Positions 60,856 to 64,000 of a stretch of 64,000 bases of DNA are shown here, piece by piece. The DNA is from WLMZ01 sp043753895 (GTDB lineage: Bacteria; Actinomycetota; Acidimicrobiia; Acidimicrobiales; Ilumatobacteraceae). Every line of letters begins with the position of its first letter. Position 1 is the first letter of the stretch. The stretch is from NCBI GenBank assembly GCA_043753895.1, contig JAYUWK010000171.1:62001-126000 (forward strand). The letters run 5' to 3'. The translations under genes and the position numbers were made by a program. The notes beneath the pieces were generated by a model that saw nothing but the letters and a program-made list of their open reading frames with translations, made no database searches and was not told where the DNA came from.

Positions 60856-62603
60856 AGCAGCCCCGACAACTCGAGAGCCTCTCGGTAGAAGGGGTCGGTG
60901 GTCGCCAGCACGTCGGGGGCGTCGAAGCCCCGCATCGTGCCATCCTGAATCACCATGATGCGATCGCACACGTCGAGTGTCGAGAGCCGGTGGGCAATCA
61001 CGATGATCGTCACCTCGCCGGCAAGTTCGGCCAGTGTCTCTCGGATGAGCGATTCCGAACGCACATCGAGCGCGCTCGTTGGTTCATCGAGGATCAGTAC
61101 TTCTGGCCGACCGGCGAGCGCGCGGGCAATAGACAGGCGTTGCCGCTGCCCTCCCGACAGGCGAGCGCCACGTTCTCCAACAGACTCGTGGTAACCGCCC
61201 TCCATCGCGATGATGTCATCGTGCAGGTTGGCTTTCCGACCCGCTGACTCGACGTCTTCATCGCTGAGCCCGGGACGAAAGAAGCGGATGTTGTCCGCAA
61301 CACTGCCGGCGAACAACAGCGCATCCTGGGGCACGAACGCCACTCGCGACGTCCAAGCGCCGCGTTCGACATCGGTGAGATCGACATCGCCGATTCGTAT
61401 GGTGCCACTCGTGGCGTTGCGCAGCCCGAGCAGCAGCTGCACCAACGTGGTCTTTCCACTGCCCGAAGGTCCGACGATACCGACAACCTCGCCAACGCCG
61501 ATGGTGAACGTGAGGCCGCGGAGCACCTCGACACCCGGCGAATACTCAAACGACACGTTGTCTGCGCGCAGGTCACCGGCATGTTCTACAAGGGTGGCAC
61601 CACCCGTGGCCCGATTGTCCAGATAATGCGCCATCGTTTCCTCGACGACCTCGAGAAATGGCACGTTTCCTGCCACGTTGGCCAGCGAACCTTGCAGGTT
61701 CTGCCCGTACGACAGTGAGCGCATCATGACCAACAGAACCGCACCGACAGTGGAGAGTTCGTGAACACCCACCCACGCGGCCACGGCAAGTCCGCCGAGG
61801 ATCGCGAGGTATGCTAAAGCGTTGTAGATGGGGCCGATGGCCGCCTGTAGCAATGATGCCCGCCGGTAGGCGCGGAGCGCGAGGGCAATCAACCGATCGA
61901 TGCGTTCGACAAATGCGTCACGGGCGCCGAACACCTGCATCTCCAAACCGAGAGCACCGAGCTCGGCCACTGACGTCGCGTAGTCGAGGCCGGCGGCCGC
62001 GGCGATCTGAGATTGTGCGCGGATCCGCCGTCGAAGTGGCGCAAGGCCGCTACCGAGCACTGTGAGCGCGCCGAGCACGACAAGCGTCGCTGTGGGGTCA
62101 ACTACCAACGAGGCGCCGATCAGCGCAGCCAGGTTGACACCTGCCACGATTCCGCCCACCAGCGATGTCACCGTTCCAGACACTGCCCCTGAATAAGAGC
62201 CCATCAGTTCCTGCAGCCGGCCCGATCGCTCACCCTGCTGCACCTCCCACGAGGCGTGCAGGAAGGCCCGCGACAGATCTCGACGAACACCGGTGCTGAC
62301 CGCCAGCGACAGGTCGACTGACAGCCAACCAGCGCCCAGTGCCAACAGCAGCCGTAACACGACAATGCCAGCGGAGATCGCGAGCGCCGTCCCCACTGAT
62401 TGGAACCAGCCGGCGAGGACACCGACTTCGTTCTTCCCCGCTGCGACTGCCAGGGCCGTACGCGTGATGACAACAAGGAACGCCGCCTCCGCGAGGCCGC
62501 CGACGAACGACACCGACGAAAGCGCGAGCACGCGCCCACGGTGCGGCCGAATCAATCGCCAGATCGGCCGCCGCCCCGGCTTGTCCATGTAGCTGTATCT
62601 CAC
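60852..62603 (-). CDS. ABC exporter, fused membrane and ATPase domains (MsbA/PglK-like)
   Basis: This 583-residue protein has six membrane helices (residues ~25-310) and an ATPase with Walker A GPSGSGKTTL, the Q-loop FVPQDALLF, signature LSGGQRQRL, Walker B VLILDEPTSA and H-loop IAHRLS. In a bacillosamine-type locus it may flip the lipid-linked glycan, as PglK does, or export another lipid. It is followed on the minus strand after GT2. Confidence 0.92.
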   Translation of the reverse strand: MRYSYMDKPGRRPIWRLIRPHRGRVLALSSVSFVGGLAEAAFLVVITRTALAVAAGKNEVGVLAGWFQSVGTALAISAGIVVLRLLLALGAGWLSVDLSLAVSTGVRRDLSRAFLHASWEVQQGERSGRLQELMGSYSGAVSGTVTSLVGGIVAGVNLAALIGASLVVDPTATLVVLGALTVLGSGLAPLRRRIRAQSQIAAAAGLDYATSVAELGALGLEMQVFGARDAFVERIDRLIALALRAYRRASLLQAAIGPIYNALAYLAILGGLAVAAWVGVHELSTVGAVLLVMMRSLSYGQNLQGSLANVAGNVPFLEVVEETMAHYLDNRATGGATLVEHAGDLRADNVSFEYSPGVEVLRGLTFTIGVGEVVGIVGPSGSGKTTLVQLLLGLRNATSGTIRIGDVDLTDVERGAWTSRVAFVPQDALLFAGSVADNIRFFRPGLSDEDVESAGRKANLHDDIIAMEGGYHESVGERGARLSGGQRQRLSIARALAGRPEVLILDEPTSALDVRSESLIRETLAELAGEVTIIVIAHRLSTLDVCDRIMVIQDGTMRGFDAPDVLATTDPFYREALELSGLL

Positions 62604-62633
62604 GGCTAACGACCTTCGTTCAGTTCAACGGTT

Positions 62634-63461
62634 TCAGCCCACATGGAGTTCCGGCTCGTGCGGAAAGTAGGCGCGCATCGCTGCAGACCACGCATCCTCG
62701 GGTTGGCCGCGATCGACCCAGTCGATACGGTCGCGGGTGGTCGTGGCAAACCGCGCCGAATAGAAGTTGTGATACACCACGCCACCAAACACAGAGCCCA
62801 AGATGCCCGGTCCCCGGCTCGATGTGATCGGCAGAGTGTGGATGTTTGGCCATTCCTTCATCGAGATTGATTGCGCTGTGTCCCACGACTCGCCCGGCGA
62901 GAACGTGTGGTGCTGATCGACGAACCGTCGAGTGGACATAGCGAGGCAACAGGCATGCACGTAGGGTTGAACTGCTGGGTCAGGTATTGGCGGATACCCC
63001 GCGCCAACAACCTTTGCGCCGCTGCGGAGGGGTTCGAGCAACCGATCCAGCCAGGTGTCGTCAACGGGGAAGGCATCGACATCGATGGCAATGAAGTGGG
63101 TGGTGCGGCAGCGCAGGATGCCAATGTCCATCGCCGGACCGTGGTGCACATTGACAGGCAGTCGGGAGAATCGAGCGCCGGGCTGCTCACTCGCCCATGA
63201 TTTGCTCGCGTCTGTGGAGGCATTGTCGATGATGTGAATCGGCAACTCGGTCGACGAATGCCTGCGAACACCTGCGACCAGCGCCTTCATGTACGGGAGG
63301 GTGTTGAAGTTGACCGCGATCACGGTCACTCCCTCGGTGAGCTCAGCCCGCCGAGCGCGCCAACGCAGCGCGTCGGTGTACGGACCGGTGAGCATACGCA
63401 CAGCGAGTCGTCGAACGCGTGATCTAACCCGGTCGGCCACGCGCACGGTCTCGTTGCTCAT
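62634..63461 (-). CDS. Glycosyltransferase family 2-like protein
   Basis: This 275-residue GT-A protein has VTVIAVNFNTLPYMKALVAG, IHIIDNASTDAS and FIAIDVDAFPVDDTWLDRLL, where DVDAF is the metal-binding DxD region. Near the end GVVYHNFYSARF and WVDRGQPEDAW suit a sugar-acceptor pocket. ATG 63461 or 63467 starts it; 30 bp separate it from the exporter gene. Confidence 0.87.
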   Translation of the reverse strand: MSNETVRVADRVRSRVRRLAVRMLTGPYTDALRWRARRAELTEGVTVIAVNFNTLPYMKALVAGVRRHSSTELPIHIIDNASTDASKSWASEQPGARFSRLPVNVHHGPAMDIGILRCRTTHFIAIDVDAFPVDDTWLDRLLEPLRSGAKVVGAGYPPIPDPAVQPYVHACCLAMSTRRFVDQHHTFSPGESWDTAQSISMKEWPNIHTLPITSSRGPGILGSVFGGVVYHNFYSARFATTTRDRIDWVDRGQPEDAWSAAMRAYFPHEPELHVG

Positions 63462-63534
63462 CGTCACTCCCGCCTGCCAGTCTTGATGTCGTCTAACTCT
63501 ACCAATGCGGGTTCATTCGACGAGATGACCTCGG

Positions 63535-64000
63535 TCATCCACCGCCGTATTTGGCGATGAAGGCCTCAACATTGGGCGACGTCAGATCGTCGACGCGGCG
63601 GATGATCACGTCGTCCGGCCATTCCCACCAGGAGATAGCGAGCAGTGCCTCGCACACAGAGTCAGGAAACCGGCGGCGCTTCACGACTGCAGGGGCACCG
63701 GCGACGATCGAATACGGCTTAACGTTCTTCGTAACCACAGAGTAGGCCGCTACGACGGCACCATGCCCGATCGTCACGCCCCCAAGGATCTTGGCGCCCC
63801 GACCGATCCACACGTCGTTCCCGACGATGACATCGCCCTTCGAAGGCGCCAGATCCCTACTCGCATCGGGAAGGTTGAAGACCCTCCGCATCGGGAAGGT
63901 CGTCACTCGATCGGTGTGGTGATTGCCGCCCGGCAAGAACTCGACATCGTGCGCAACCGAGGTGAAATGACCCACACGTACAACTTGCATCTCGGCAAGG
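63535..64000 (-). CDS. CatB-like hexapeptide acetyltransferase, partial (N-terminus outside window)
   Basis: The visible part shows GNHHTDRVTTFPMR, DVIVGNDVWIGRGAKILGGV, GHGAVVAAYSVVTKNVKPYS and VAGAPAVVKRRRF, the left-handed beta-helix of xenobiotic/CatB-type O-acetyltransferases. The conserved His pair lies in GNHH. The frame is open through base 64000 (LAEMQVVRVGHFTS continues the repeats), so ATG 63990 is probably internal. It likely acetylates a glycan sugar. Confidence 0.88.
   Translation of the reverse strand, partial: LAEMQVVRVGHFTSVAHDVEFLPGGNHHTDRVTTFPMRRVFNLPDASRDLAPSKGDVIVGNDVWIGRGAKILGGVTIGHGAVVAAYSVVTKNVKPYSIVAGAPAVVKRRRFPDSVCEALLAISWWEWPDDVIIRRVDDLTSPNVEAFIAKYGGG

Noticed and set aside
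1..64000. CRISPR arrays
   Set aside because: No regular repeat-spacer array was seen; the 52021-52188 repeats have 12-bp units and diverge too much.
1..64000. selA, selB or selD in this window
   Set aside because: I looked for SelA, SelB and SelD signatures near selC and the selenoprotein and found none; they must be elsewhere if Sec is used.

Overview
The window is high-GC actinobacterial DNA, probably from the class Acidimicrobiia (Ilumatobacter-like). The pointers are a Lys/Ala-rich C-terminal tail on topoisomerase I, a streamlined Tad pilus operon with a DUF4244 pilin, many PPOX/F420-type split-barrel and luciferase-like proteins, and actinobacterial toxin-antitoxin families. This assignment is inferred from gene content, not from a marker gene.

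Layout. 1-10.5 kb holds a MerR regulator (cut by the window edge), a DUF4188 gene, and a catabolic block: quinone-type reductase, SDR, TetR, phosphotransferase, split-barrel protein and carotenoid oxygenase. A branched-chain-amino-acid-type ABC transporter follows (lipoprotein plus fused LivH-LivM permease, no ATPase). 10.5-20.3 kb is housekeeping: tRNA-Thr(CGT), holB, tmk, a DMT permease, topA, an MMPL exporter and rsgA. 20.3-34.8 kb is a polysaccharide locus with a PglF/PglE/PglD/PglC-like set (bacillosamine-type sugar and its lipid carrier), a UDP-sugar dehydrogenase, a glycosyltransferase, a deacetylase, a polymerase-like membrane protein, a Wzz/BY-kinase, a DUF4012 protein and an epimerase. 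34.8-36 kb holds a peroxiredoxin-like gene with an in-frame TGA, followed by a lipoprotein gene. 36-41.4 kb holds a DUF234-type ATPase and a compact tad operon (cpaE-tadA-tadB-tadC-pilin-tadE-STAS).

At 43,246 lies an intact selenocysteine tRNA gene (selC, anticodon TCA). Its last 26 bases plus four flanking or CCA-end bases recur as a perfect 30-bp direct repeat at 51,962. The 8.6 kb between the two copies is an integrative element in decay: a frameshifted, truncated tyrosine integrase, a frameshifted PLD-SNF2 helicase, AbiE-like nucleotidyltransferase modules, a retropepsin-like gene, ChaB, and a second tRNA (Met) 3' fragment. Just right of the element come three addiction modules (Fic, RHH-PIN, Phd-RelE). 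From 55 kb the polysaccharide theme resumes: an LPxTG-like secreted protein, asparagine synthase, a GT4-GNAT fusion, GT4, an ABC exporter, GT2 and a hexapeptide acetyltransferase.

The most notable biological link is that the peroxiredoxin-like gene at 34,821-35,357 has TGA exactly where its family has the first Cys of CxxC, with a foldable SECIS-like hairpin directly after it, and the same window carries the tRNA that would decode it. It is therefore best read as an intact selenoprotein gene, not as a pseudogene or as the shorter downstream reading frame.
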